NCBI GenBank assembly: GCA_905331475.1
Contig: CAJNYU010001264.1
Coordinates: forward strand, 1-64,000
DNA: 64,000 nucleotides
Source of the DNA: Rotaria socialis
Lineage: Eukaryota; Rotifera; Eurotatoria; Philodinida; Philodinidae
Reading direction: 5' to 3'
The first letter of the stretch is position 1; every line of letters starts with the position of its first letter. The translations under genes were made by a program, and so were the position numbers. Under the pieces are notes generated by a model that was not told the DNA's origin, ran no database searches, and worked only from the letters and a program-made list of their open reading frames with translations. Of the stretch, positions 47,001 to 59,185 are shown in pieces.

Positions 47001-49102
47001 ACAATAAAATATCATCAAAGTTGGTTTTCATATCTTCAAACGTGTATCCTTTATTTCTCATGCGGACTATTTTAAAGTTCATATCTTGTAATACGGTACT
47101 AATTTTTCGTCAATCTCAGTTTCAACAGCATATTATATCTCGTTGTTACTCTTTTTACGTGAGTTCATGATAACTATTTTACTTCATAGCTAATTTTCTA
47201 GCAGCTGATGGACGTTTTAGTTAATTCTATCCGTCTCTTTTTCATATTTTCTATTGTGTCGAATGTAATTGTCATTTTTAGATAATTGTAGCGTGTTGTC
47301 GGTCTCATTTTGTCTATTAATATTCCATCATATACTTTCTATCTCTAATAAGAAGAATTTCGATGTTTTTTTTTGTCATATTGAAATTAGTTCGAGTGAC
47401 GTCATTCTATCTGATAATATTGGAACAGCAGAAAAAAATTGAGATCGTTGAAATCTTACTACGATGTAAAATAAGAATAATCAATCTTAAAATTAATGAT
47501 TACGCCAGTTGTTACTGCATATAATTACATCTATATGCGGCATTGAAAAGTAGAATAATAGAAACTATTAGATTGAACAATTGAATATCTTTTGATTTTG
47601 TAGCCAAAATTTACGGATTAAACATGTAAGCAGACATTTTTGTAGAGCATCTGGCTAAAGAAATAAACAGTTTTTACTAAAGTCACTCTCTTCCAATTTG
47701 TACTTGCGCAGTTGTGGACGAATCCGTTCCTTCACAGGATATACCGTATGCTGCTAGTAGTTCTTCTTCGAGAAAATAAATTCTGTTACATCCTAAAACA
47801 GATTCCTATAACTTGAATCAAACTTTGCCAAATCTTCAAAGAATCCTTTTTAATAACTTTCACTTCTTTGAAATAGTCAAAATATATTAATAAAAACCAA
47901 TTATCACTGTGTTCTGGATTCTCTTAAGGTCAACAAATTTTTTTAAATGTTTGAGATACAATCTAAGAATTGAATCTCTCGTGATAAATAAATATAACTT
48001 TCACTTGTTATTTCAATTCATCTTTTTGTGTTTGCGGTGCTGAATGTAATCAATAGATAACTCGTAATCAAATAAGCAATCCTATAACAAATGAAAGTAT
48101 GCATGGACTTCATTTTTTGTGAAAGGAAACTTTTCTAACAATGAATATTTTGCCCGTAAATCAATATTCGATGTAATATTCTCATGTCATAAGACAGCTT
48201 CGTCGAACAAATCAAATTAGAAGATCGTATTCAAATAAATATGACACATTAGTAATTATATTAGAACTATGGCGACAGTGAAATAGATGCAAGCTTGAAA
48301 AAACATAAGTCAAACGAAGAATAATATTTATTCGGAGTAGAATGTAGTTCGGTAGAATTCACGTATATAAGATATTTGCCATCTTTTGATATGTATGTTA
48401 TCAGTGATCATCAAATGGAAAACTAAATGAATGTTTTCTTTTCTATCTCTTTTAAAGTAAACAGTCTTAATGCAAATAGTTAAGAACCTCACAAGTTAAC
48501 TGTACAATTGTTATTTCTATTGAAAAAATTGTCTAATTCACTGCAAAATTGATATTTATGAAACTCATATTATTTGACTACTACTTTAATTAAAAATTAG
48601 CACATTATTATAAAGCCTACGTGTCATGATCACTTTATTCTAAATTGCTAAAAATCAATGGATCACAACTATTATGAAGAAGATTTATTTTATTCAAAGC
48701 AAATACTTTTTTACTTCAACGATTACTTTGATAATAAGAAGTCGAATATCCCGATTAGTTTAAAGTAATATTTTACCAAACTCTAGCTGTAGATAACTAT
48801 CATATAAGACTTTTGAATGAGAAATCAGTAGAGGTGAATTGATATAGGACATATTCGTATCTACGATTTGGGTTTATTGTTCCATGCACAGATTCAAAAT
48901 TTGAACTGAATATCATAACGAGTATTAGCGTTTCATGAGCAAACGTAGTTATATTTACTTCCGATTGTATAATTGCTAAGATTGCAACTTCGTGTCGGTA
49001 TTTGTTTTTAGCAAGAAAGCAACTGTAATTTTTGATTTATCTTTCAATGATCTTTAACAAAAACAAAATCATCGTATATTTTATTAGACAAAACAAAAAT
49101 GT
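44026..49102. other. Long intergenic region
   Basis: No gene supported. A (TTC)n tract lies at 44115-44143 and a large palindrome at about 45482-46006. The rest is AT-rich with scattered short open frames. Confidence 0.5.
45482..46006. mobile_element. Large palindrome / foldback, ~260-bp arms with no spacer
   Basis: Arms are inverted copies meeting at a TTTAAA centre (about 45743/45744). The inner 25 bp each side (AGTAACGTAGTTTAAACTAC core) are perfect; pairing then continues imperfectly through TGTTCCATACAGTG/CACTGTATGGAACA and on to TCGATAGA...TCTATCGAT words at the outer ends. There is no ORF. Spacer-free palindromes of this size fit a hairpin MITE or a rearrangement product. Confidence 0.75.
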
Positions 49103-50604
49103 CTAGAGAACACTCCATTTGTTTTCAAATGCAGCACAAACTTTAGCGCAAGTTAACGCAGCTGAAAGCGGATAGGATGAAATTGATATTGAATCTTCAT
49201 TATAATCAATATTAACACTGCCTTTTGCCATTGCACCAACAACAAAAACAACCGATTGATCGACTTCACATTCATCACGTGCATAATCTTGAATGTTGAC
49301 AAGGCGTGTTGATGTAGCACCAAACGATGTTGAGATTTTTTTACATCCAACAGGAAAATGTTCTGTGACGGGATTTTTAATGACTTTAAGTAGTTTAATA
49401 CCTCCTTGAACAGAATCTTGAGAACGAATTGATAATTTATGAAGAAGTTGAACCATTAAACCAGCAAAACGATCAAATGTTCGTGGAATACGAGTTTGAG
49501 GATTTACTTCAATTAAAACTCCTTTATGTGTATGAATATAAACCTAGAAGAAAAATGAATACATAGATATCTAAAATTTCATCTGTTTTGCTGAGTTTGT
49601 ACGATGCTATGAGTTATATCGATCAGATGATCATTGAAATTTATTAGTTTAGCGAAATCACCTAAAGTTTAATGTCCCCATCAATACCTTTTCAGGATTC
49701 AGCGAGCTTCTTCTCGAAAATTTCTGTTATATTTAGTCATCGTTGCCAAAGATACGGAATCTCTATACCTTTTTGTTTTCAGAACAAGAACTTATCCATT
49801 CTATTGAGATACAGTGAAAGTGTATACACAACTGCGTATAGCTTTTTTGCAAGCACAATTATGATACAATTACGTCATTAACATCTCTCAGATAGACTGA
49901 TAGATTCAATATTCTTATTTTACGATAGTTGAAATAGGAAAATGAATGTATCTGTCGTTTCTTGATGCCATCACGACATATATTTGAATAATACCATATT
50001 TTTACGGCATCTCTAGAGAAATATACTAAAGATCTAAACTATTTTCCAGGTATTAATAACCACTCGGGATCTACATGATGTCTATAATGCCAATTAATCA
50101 GTTATCGGATCATTTTCATTAAATGTATCGCTCAATTTATAGAACTTGAAATTTTGATAACTCTTTCGATTTTGTCAAGGGTTTCAAAAAATAAAACTTG
50201 AAATAGAACAGTTAAAATAGAAACTTCATTAATGTTAACATAGTCGAGTAACTTACTTGCAGTAACCCTGCTCGATTCAGTGGTGAATCAAGTAACATTA
50301 ATAAACATTGATGTGTTATATCAGGTCGTGCATTTGAATTTGGGTCACGTTTATATTTCAAAAGATGATTTTTATGTCGGTCACAATTAAGTAATTCATA
50401 AACTTTTCCAATTTTGATTGTTTCTAAGTTTGCTTGTTCAAGAACAACAATCAATCGCTTATCTGTTGATTTTATTTTTTTAGCTTTATTTACTAATGGT
50501 TCATCAACTTGAATATTTTGCAGTTGTCCTTGACTTGTGTTATTATCGTTAATATCATCGTCATCTTGTTGCTGTTTTTTTGTACGTTTATTAATTGAAG
50601 GCAT
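49103..50604 (-). CDS. EMG1: EMG1/NEP1, 18S rRNA pseudouridine N1-methyltransferase
   Basis: Two exons, 50257-50604 and 49103-49543, join in phase (donor CAA|GTAAGT, acceptor CTTCTAG|GTT) to 262 aa; human EMG1 is 244. The N-terminal ~45 residues are charged and disordered. The SPOUT domain follows: [87 protein letters not shown] (the SAM-binding trefoil loop, usually VVGAFAHG), and the C-terminal block [24 protein letters not shown]. The enzyme methylates the hypermodified pseudouridine of 18S rRNA and is needed for small-subunit assembly in the nucleolus. The intron (713 bp) is large for this window. The gene starts 192 bp after the PAM stop, same strand, with a splice acceptor 6 nt before its ATG. 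Confidence 0.95.
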
Positions 50605-50625
50605 TTTTATCTGGAAAATGAATGA
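50605..50625 (-). promoter_or_regulatory. Splice acceptor 6 nt before the EMG1 start codon
   Basis: On the minus strand CATTTTCCAG (AG at 50612-50611) is followed by ATAAAA and the ATG. It could be a trans-splice site in the PAM-EMG1 intergenic gap of 192 bp, or a 5'-UTR intron acceptor. Confidence 0.45.
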
Positions 50626-50796
50626 GATTATTTATTTATTTGTTTATTTATTTGATGTACTCGGCAAAAAAAATAAAATACACCGATTCATTATTAATTT
50701 CTTTTGGTCTTTCAATTAATGCACAGAGAAAAAAATTCGAATTTAGAACTTTTAGTTTTTGTTGATGTCGGAATGACTGTTTAAAAGTGTTGAGAT

Positions 50797-53700
50797 TCAA
50801 AGACTTGCGCCCATTTTAAATGCAACTCCATTATTAACGGATGTTGATGCTGTTGGTTGCTGGTTTATTTCATCATTTGAATTTATGTTTAAATCATCAT
50901 TAATTTCATTATCTAATGGTTCATTTTCTCCATCAGAACATTGATCTAACTTTTCGAAACCTTTACGTCTATTCATCCAATCGCCAAGTACAGAACTAGA
51001 ACCAGTACTCGAAACTTTAACATCATTTAAAAATAGATTTAGACGACGAAGTTTACGAAGATTTCTTATTCGAACAAAGCATCCGATGATAACGGCAAGA
51101 AGAACCGGAATGGCAAAGAATCCCATAATAATTAATGAAACGCGGAAATTTCTATCATTTAGATAGATTCGTTTACTGAATGTTTGTGTTGGAAGATCTA
51201 AATAAATTATGAAACAGAAACATTTTAAAATAAAAAAATCTCGAAATAATTTCACCTCTACGTGTAGCCAATTCAAACTTATGTAAAGCATTGATAGGTG
51301 ATGAAGCTAATTCACCAACGTAAACTTCACGACCATTTGTTGATACAGCAATATCATGTGGAGCAATTAAGTGCTTTAAAGCAAAAAGCAATACAGTAAA
51401 TTTTTTTTTTTATTGAAATCAATTTACCGGATTTGAATCAAATGATGTTAAAATATCTCCTGTTCGAGCATCAATCATATAAACTTTTTTTACTGGTGTA
51501 TCTGTACCACCTGTAACCGCAAATAGAACTGTCCCTAAATAGAATACAATTATTCAAAATTAAGTTTCCTTATATTTATGTTTTCTTTTCTTTTAACAAA
51601 CCATTTGTATTCGGTGCGAATTCAATAGCATAAATTGGACCAATGTTATCTTTTGTTTCAACACGAATTTGTCTCTGAAATTCACCTGTATTTGCATCAA
51701 AACATTGAATACGATAGTTTTCACGGTCGGCACCACATAATAATTGAGCATCCTCATTTAATGCAATCGAATGAACAATATTCCATTGGTTTGGAAATGG
51801 AAAACCATCTCCTAGAAATATGATTACAATTCATTAGAACAATTTCATCAGAATATGCATTTATTTTCTAAAACAGATTTGAAACTATAGGAACAATGAA
51901 AAGTATTTGATTGAGACCACTCACATCAACTAATTGATCAAGAATTATTCCAGAAGAAAACAAAAAAGCTTTGAAGTGACATCAAAGATAACGATATCGT
52001 TTGATTTCGTGATCATATGAAATCTTTAGTACAACTAATTAGAAATGTTCTTGACTGCTTATACTTATACAAGAAAATTTTTGAAAAAAAGAATAAGTAT
52101 TCCAGTAAAGGTAAGGCTAGTCGATCATCTATATTTCACACTTTTTCTATTATTGCACAATTTTTCTATTAATTAGTCAAAATTAATGATCTCAGGAAAA
52201 TCAGCTTAGCTCCTACAAAAAATTAGATAAAAATTTTCCCCACACGCATATGCAACAAGAAGAATCTTATCTATCATACAGTAGTTATGGGGAATTTTTT
52301 TTCTTGTTGATTGTAAGATTTAGATTAATCATACTTTATATTATTTTAGACCTCACGAAAATCTCTCCTAAATAATAAAAACCATGGATCACTCATTTTT
52401 CCAGTAGAAATTCTACATTTCATCCTTACATCCGATTCATAATTTGTCTGTTGTACCTTTTAAATTTCTATCTATATAGTTTGCAGATTTATGAATTATA
52501 AACGTTTATTGTACAGAAATATGTATTGAATGATGAATAGAAATAATTCGATTAGTTCTCAATCACTACTAGAAATATGTTTGATTAAGTTCAAACGACT
52601 GTAGTTTTTACAGTTCTTTTCATAGACAGCGAACAATGAATATCTTTCTGGAGGATGATTTGTTAGGAGTGAATTTGACGGTATGAAATCTAAGATTTTA
52701 TTAAATAAAAATATCGATATATGATGTTTTTTGTGTTTATTATCAATTGTGTAGTGTACCAGATTAAATACGATTACGAAAAATATGTTTCATCATGATT
52801 ATAATTATGAACAAAGAAAACAAAATCTTACTATCTTGTGCTCCAGTCATTGATGAGCCCCATTCAGTTATGTATTCTCCTTGACGATTAAATTTTATAA
52901 TGCGACTATTACAATATCTAAAATAGGAGACTAGTTTAATAAAACCATTTCTCTATTGTAAGAGTAAATCTTACCCATCTGCTACAAAGAAATCCCCATT
53001 TTTCATCACAGCAATATCTGCTGGTCGACAAAGTTGAGTTGGGCCAGAACCTGGCTGAAAGATTTCTCCAACTGTTAATGCTGGATGTGTTAAATCATTT
53101 GGTTTGAACATAAAAACTTGATGCATAGCTATATCAGTTAACCAAAAGTTTCCCGCATGATCAATTGTTAAACCATGTGGCATATAAAACATTTTTGCAC
53201 CCCAACGAAATTTTGTTTGTCCCGTACGAGTATCAATATGAAGAAGAACATCTTCATCGATAGGACCATAGTTTTCATTGCGATAACGATAATTTCCAGT
53301 AAAATATCTGTTTTTGAAAGAAAAAATGTGAGTTTAAAAAACTTGATCCAAAAACTTTAATTTTACTTATTCTCCCATTTTCTTGAACCACGATGAAATA
53401 CAACAAGTTCATCATTAGCTTTATTTAATGCCAATCCACCTATTTCACCAAGTTGACCTGGTAGTGATTTAACATCAGGCCATGAATCGACGCAGCTATA
53501 TAAATTCGCTATAAAAACGGAAAAAACGCAACTCTTTCTATGCGTTCTGAAACATTTTCTTTCTATACATTATACGAAAAGCAACAAACACGTAGCAATA
53601 CGACATCAAATCTCACAACTCATTATTTTTGCATTATGTATTTTAACGGTTTGCTCTTTTCCATAGGTTAAATGTGTTGGCAATAAATAATCATAATTTT

Positions 53701-55659
53701 GTGCATCGACGTATTCATATTCAGGTAAACCAAGATGAGATAAAACTTTATTGAAATTAAATCCGTCGGAATCTTTATTACGATGACGCATATTTTCAAC
53801 TTCATCTACATAATCTTCATAAGCTGGATCGTCCACTGATGATAATGATAATTGTTTTCCAATATCTATTTATCAATCAATGATGATGATGATGATGATG
53901 ATGATGATAATAATAATAAAAAGCTATAAATCAAATTTAAGGAAAAATACCTATTGAAGAACTCATTGCATGTTCAGCATGAGTTTGATGGCCATCACTT
54001 GTACCGCCTATATCCGAGGGTTTACGTGGAGGAACATCACTGTCCGGTGGAATAAGACTAAAAATAAAGAAGACGATATTAATTTACTATCTCAAACTGC
54101 AATTTTACTGTAATGAGATGGTATGGTAGGAATCATAAGACCGTCTTATGCTTAAAATAGTAATATCAAATTTTTATTTAAGTACCTAATACTAAGTCAG
54201 AAACTTATTTAAATAAGCATTATTCAAGGAAAAAGTAACAACGAAGCGAATGTCAATGAGCTTCTTTCATGTACAACAGAGGTAATCGAATAATAAAAAG
54301 TCTAGTCTGATCGAAATTTTTTCAATTCAAAAGGCTCTTCTAGGCAGTTTTGTCTGAGAATGTGAAAATGCCTTACATATGACACAACATTTCATCTCGA
54401 TTCGTAACTATCAAATTATAGTTCTCTAATATTTTCGAATCCTATTTAGTTCAAAATCGGTTCAGATGCACTTGTATAATTACTAATTGACAAAAAGAAA
54501 TCATAATTCGGATTATTTTAGGCCGATGTATTTTGCATTCCTTGTTTTTCTGCTATGTTAGTCAGAAAATATTATATCTCTGCTCTCTAATGGCTATCTA
54601 CATCAAGTGAAACTGGTTGATAGAAACTTACAAATGTATTGTAGTTTTCTTTTCTTTTTTCTTCTTAAATATTAATTTCTTGTATCTTAATTTGAACCAT
54701 GGGGCAAATAGTATATCTATCTTGATTCTATTGCCGGCGGATAAAACTAATTCATGAAAAAGAAATATTCGCTTGCAAATATTTTCAATTTGTTGGTTTG
54801 ACTATTATTCAGTCCAATATGATGGGAAATTCGCTAATTATATTGAATATAATAATTGATGAAATATTTATTTGGATTAGAATCTTCCATTAAAGTACAA
54901 AAAAAAATATGTATCTGTATAGTAATTCGCTAAGTGCATTGACAAGTGAATTTGATCGCAATGAAAGTCTCATAATAATGTAGATATTCAATTAACATGC
55001 GAAGAATATTGATCGAGTTTGTCATCGTGGCCTACTGCTAGCTAAAAACGGAAGACCGGAATTTCGGCCCACGGAATTTTCGAGTCGGAGTTTCGAACCA
55101 ATTTTAGACAAATTGATTGAAACCTGAAAAAAGAACTAATTTTCTAAAAACTGGCTTTTACATTTTTTAGTGTCGAGCGGAGCGTCATAGCATTCTAAGC
55201 TGTTTATTTATATACTACAGGTTCAATGAGGTTTTCCTAAGAAAATTTTCTTTGCATGATTAGGTTTCCATGTCAATAGAGGAAAAAGAGTACACAAACT
55301 TGAAATTAGATATTTCACAATCAAGGGCATCTCTTGTTCAATTAATATGCATCTTACAGAATATAAAACGATGCGTAACTTCACGATATTAAAGTTGAAA
55401 GCGCACAAGTGTGTATTTGTACGTGTTGAAATGGAATATGCCTGCCTTTTGAACTTATCCTACTGTTCAGAATGACGTTCTAAGATGTTTATCAACAATT
55501 AATAATTTTATCTTTATTGACATCGGAATTGTATTTATGCAACTTTCTCTGAAATCATTCAATTTCTCCATAAATACACTATCAGATTGATCAAATTAAA
55601 TCTTTTGTTTTTGATTAGTTTTGTTGTCTGTATAATTCTATTGTTATCTAATGTATTAG

Positions 55660-55699
<40 letters not shown>

Positions 55700-57661
55700 G
55701 TATAATTTATATATGTAAGTGTTGCTTTATGCCTTCTTCATCGCTTATAGTTCGTGATTCACAAAGTCGATATATTTCGATGTACACCCACACCATTGTC
55801 TTCAGCACTACGTCGCTCCGCTCGACACTACGTCACTTCGCTCGGCACTAAAAAATCTAGAAACTAATTTTTAGAGAATTAGGGTTTTTTCAGGTTTCAA
55901 TGAATTTGTCTCAAATTGATCCGAAACTCTGGCCCGAAAATTCCGTGGGCCGAAATTCATGTAACCCACTAAAAACTTCTAAAATTGATTATTGGTACTC
56001 GAACAGTGATAAAAAAAAATTATTTTATGATTTTAAGTCTTCTCGCATCAATAAAATATTGTATAATCTTATTAATTGAATGCTTGCAAGAAAATAGAAC
56101 AACTAATGCGAGCTAAACATAAAAAAATGCCTAACCTAAGATAAATGAAATTTTTTTGTCAATCCTTAAAGTTTCCGATTATACATAGGTATGTATATAT
56201 ATTTTTATTTATTTATTTATTTATTTATTTATTCATTTATTTACTTAGTTATTGAACTGAATTCATTGTCCCAGCATGAATGAATTGGAGATGCGCCTGT
56301 TTTTTGCTTTCCAGTTGATGTTTTTGTTGGTTCAAATGAATACATGGCATATACATTACACATTTCATCTTTATGTGTAGGTCTAAAAATTTTCAATTGA
56401 TTTTTCTTATGAATGAAAAGCAGTAGAAAAATTTACCCGACTCGAACAATATAATCGTTATCATTATCATAAACACATTGTCCAACAAGATAATCATCAT
56501 TTTGAATTTCAATTGGTGATGGCAGTGGATAAAATGACTGCGGCCACTGTGGGTCACCTTTAACTATTTGAGTAATTACTCCATCACGTACACGATACAA
56601 TGAATTAACTCGAGCTAACGAAAAAAAAAAACATTGACTTATATTTAACTGGCAATAATGAAACTGCTAACCCCATTGATGTGCATGAACACGAGCAGCA
56701 AAAATAGAAATCGATGGTCCATTATAACGACATGAAAATGGTGTTCGAATAGCTGAAATCAAATCATATAATTTAATTAGAATCTTGTTTTTCTTATTTA
56801 CAATGTGCTTTCGGCTTCAAATAGATCTGACTTGTACCAGCTAACATAACACCTGCTTGATATTTTCGTCTAAAATAAAATAAAATTTAATATGAATAAA
56901 TAGACAAATTGAATATTTTAAAATTAGTCAACATACGGCTTTCGACTCATAATTAATTGATTTCCTGACCTATCATTGACAATAGTCGATAGATAGTGAA
57001 TATTGACTATAATATATTTGTATGGCGTATTACGACCAACCGGAAATCCAACATCTAAATATTTTTCTTTTAAAATATTTTTCGTTTTTTAAATACAAGA
57101 TAAACAAACCGTCAGGTAATGTCATTGGTGGCGCATTACGAGCCCATCCATGAATAATCAATTGTTCATTACCATTACAAGCTTGACCCGTAGCCCTATA
57201 TATATATATACGTACAAACCGATGATAACTTCGAAAATAAAGAAAACGAACCAAATGTTTTTGTTAGAACCTGGATTAGCACAAGCAAATGTTAACATAT
57301 GATGAGCGGCATTCATATTAATCAAAGGCGAATATCCAACTATATTATATGTGAAGATAAGGTAATATTTGTTTTATATTTAAACTTACCGATAGTTAAT
57401 TCCTCATCAGGTAATTCATATTGAAGAAAAGCATATTGATCGTCCTTTAAAAACAAAAAAGAAAGTTAATTTTTTTATAGAAAAACAAAGTATTTATCTA
57501 TTTCATTCAACCTGTGTTGTATTGAAATTGGGCATTGTAATATTTATACTGAAAATATCATCTTTATTTGTAACACTTGCAGTATAGCCGTATTCGAGAA
57601 TAGTGAGTAGTCCAAGAACGAAATTTAGGACGGTTGTTGTTCCAAAACGAAATTTATTCAT
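50797..57661 (-). CDS. PAM: Bifunctional peptidylglycine alpha-amidating monooxygenase
   Basis: Eighteen exons sum to 2682 nt, 893 aa, in phase (human about 970). Exons: 57512-57661, 57390-57444, 57252-57339, 57110-57195, 56937-57054, 56832-56869, 56672-56752, 56437-56614, 56245-56382, 53951-54057, 53620-53865, 53367-53508, 52975-53307, 52832-52917, 51602-51811, 51428-51534, 51256-51373, 50797-51197. A signal-like N-terminus precedes PHM: NAAHHML (CuH pair), VNIHYL, VHAHQWA (HxH of the second copper) and MCNVYAMYSF (copper Met). The linker NLIPPDSDVPP precedes PAL: MPHGLTID, LCRPADI, ADGYCNSRI, IVHSIAL and APHDIAV keep the zinc/calcium propeller residues. A membrane helix (SLIIMGFFAIPVLLAVIIGC) and a tail with NRRKGFEKLDQCSDGENE resemble vertebrate membrane PAM. 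It amidates glycine-extended neuropeptides in secretory granules. The 2.2-kb intron is full of repeats. Confidence 0.93.
53880..53915. repeat. (GAT)n/(AAT)n microsatellite in a PAM intron
   Basis: Eleven or so GAT units grade into AAT units within the short intron between the tenth and eleventh PAM exons. Confidence 0.9.
55050..55968. mobile_element. Inverted-repeat element within the large PAM intron
   Basis: Roughly 135-bp inverted arms. Landmarks are TTTCGGCCCACGGAATTTTC on the left and its complement near 55935-55955 on the right, with GTGTCGAGCGGAGCG words at the inner side of each arm. The 8-bp word CTAAAAAC occurs directly at 55042-55049 and 55969-55976, consistent with a target-site duplication. 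The middle holds only AT-rich sequence and a CT microsatellite. Confidence 0.65.
55662..55695. repeat. (CT)n microsatellite
   Basis: About 17 CT units inside the inverted-repeat element of the PAM intron. Confidence 0.95.
56203..56244. repeat. (TTTA)n microsatellite abutting a PAM splice donor
   Basis: About ten TTTA units, one TTCA. On the minus strand the repeat begins inside the donor itself (GTAAATAAATGAATAAAT...), directly after the last PHM exon. Confidence 0.9.
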
Positions 57662-57848
57662 AGTTTGTTTTATATACAATTACACAGTCGTGATTTTAAG
57701 TATGAAGAAGATATCAAATGAACCGAGCACAAAGAAATAGGAATAGAGGAATGTTACATCTAAAATAGACATTAACATATGATTATATGCTACAGAAATC
57801 AAATAAAAGAGAATCGATTGATATGCATGAATAATTATGATATTAATA

Positions 57849-59167
57849 TTATTTATCGGTATCATGAAGTGGACAAACAAAACTAGAAAAAAGCAAACTA
57901 TGCAAAAAATCACTTTTTCGTTTTTGTTGTTGTGCTGCATTATTAGTTTGTTGAGTCAAGGAGCAAGAATTTTCATCACATAATCGTCTTAGTAATGATG
58001 AATCAGGTTCACTTGCAGTCGTTTTTGTCGTGGATGATTGTTGTTGTTGTTGCTGTTGTTGTTGTTGTTGTTGTTCGGGTGTTGATTGTTGTTGTGCAAC
58101 AATTTGTGCCCAAGTTTGATGATTATTATTTGTTGAGGAAGATGAATCAATAAAGAGAGCAGATGCAAAAAGTGAATCAAAAAAGTCATTTTCGATTGAT
58201 GATAAACTATTCGATGATGGCGACGATGATGCTGCTGTTGGCTGTGAATGATGCGATTGTTGTTGCTGATGATGTGAACGTCCTACCGTACGAAGTCGTT
58301 CGCGTTCATATTGTTGTCGAGTTAATGTTTGAAGATTAATTGTATTTGATGATGAACTATTATTAGTACTATTTGCTGCTGCCAATCTTCTTACTGTCGA
58401 TAATTGTGTTAATAAATCAGCTATTGGATCACTTCCACCATTGACTGTTGAAGTATCAACAACGAAATGTTGACTTACAGTTCCACTACCTCTTCCTAAT
58501 GCACCTCGTCGGCCAGGTGTTCGTAATGGTCCTCGTCTAAAACCAGCTCGAGCATTAGTAAAATCGGACTCTCTATTTGATGATGATTGTCGTGAATAGG
58601 GATTTGTTCCGATTCCACCTGTTGATGGTGTTTGAACTTGTTGGTGTTGATGATCATTAGCAATATGTGATAAAAGATCAGCTGTAACTAAATTCGGTTC
58701 ACCATTAACCATAGCTGCGCAAATAGGGCAAATAACTTCATTTGTTTGTTGTTCATCGGCATGTTTTAGTTGAAGATGATGAAATAGATCAAAATTCTGT
58801 GATGATGATGATTCATTTACAAATGGTAATGAAAAACCCATTTCACCACAAAAAGGGCAAGTGAATGATTGGGCTTGATCAGATGTATATCGTTCACCAT
58901 GATAGTAAAAATCAAAATCCTGGCGTGTCAATATACCTAAAGCCAAAAATAAAATAACATAAAACAGTATTTTGATTGGAAATTATTTAGGTATCGATTT
59001 GCTTTACATTGCATAGGATGTTCATTAGTATGCTGATTTGATGCTTCTGCTTGTTCATAACATGTCGAACAAAGATCATAATCATGGCAAATTAAACATT
59101 TATATCGTTTTGAACGAAAATTACTTTTACCACAAGCATCACAACTTACACCTTCATGAGCTGACAT
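57849..59167 (-). CDS. KCMF1: KCMF1-type E3 ubiquitin ligase
   Basis: Exons 59008-59167 and 57849-58936 join in phase (1248 nt, 415 aa; human 381). Residues 1 to about 55 are a ZZ zinc finger: HEGVSCDACGKSNFRSKRY, then KCLICHDYDLCSTCYEQA and HPMQC. The split codon at the junction restores QCILTRQDFDFYYHGE, exactly where the human protein reads QCILTRVDFDLYYGGE. Then come a C2H2-like drought-induced finger (FTCPFCGEMGFS ... HLQLKHAD) and a second one (VICPICAAMVNGEPN ... HIANDH). A conserved DPIADLLTQLSTVRR segment follows, a long Gln/Ser/Asn-rich region with a polyQ tract, and a terminal FLHSLLFSSFV like the human LFVQELLLSTLV. KCMF1 works with UBR4 in quality-control degradation. The stop lies 187 bp before the PAM ATG on the same strand. 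Confidence 0.95.
58028..58080 (-). repeat. Polyglutamine-encoding (CAA/CAG)n tract in KCMF1
   Basis: About 14 consecutive Gln codons, mainly CAA with some CAG. Human KCMF1 is Gln-rich nearby but has no such run that I recall. Confidence 0.85.
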
Positions 59168-59185
59168 ACTGAAAAATAAATAGAG
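59168..59185 (-). promoter_or_regulatory. Splice acceptor 1 nt before the KCMF1 start codon
   Basis: The minus strand reads ATTTATTTTTCAG then T then ATG (AG at 59170-59169). Either a 5'-UTR intron or a spliced-leader acceptor; no upstream exon was identified. Confidence 0.5.

Noticed and set aside
53880-53915. Short direct repeats considered as CRISPR-like
   Set aside because: Trinucleotide microsatellite without spacers; no CRISPR array was seen anywhere in the window.
56241-57661. PHM as a separate, stand-alone gene ending at the TAA at 56241
   Set aside because: A donor overlaps the stop, the spliced linker matches PAM, and the whole 18-exon model stays in phase; kept only as a possible intron-retention form.
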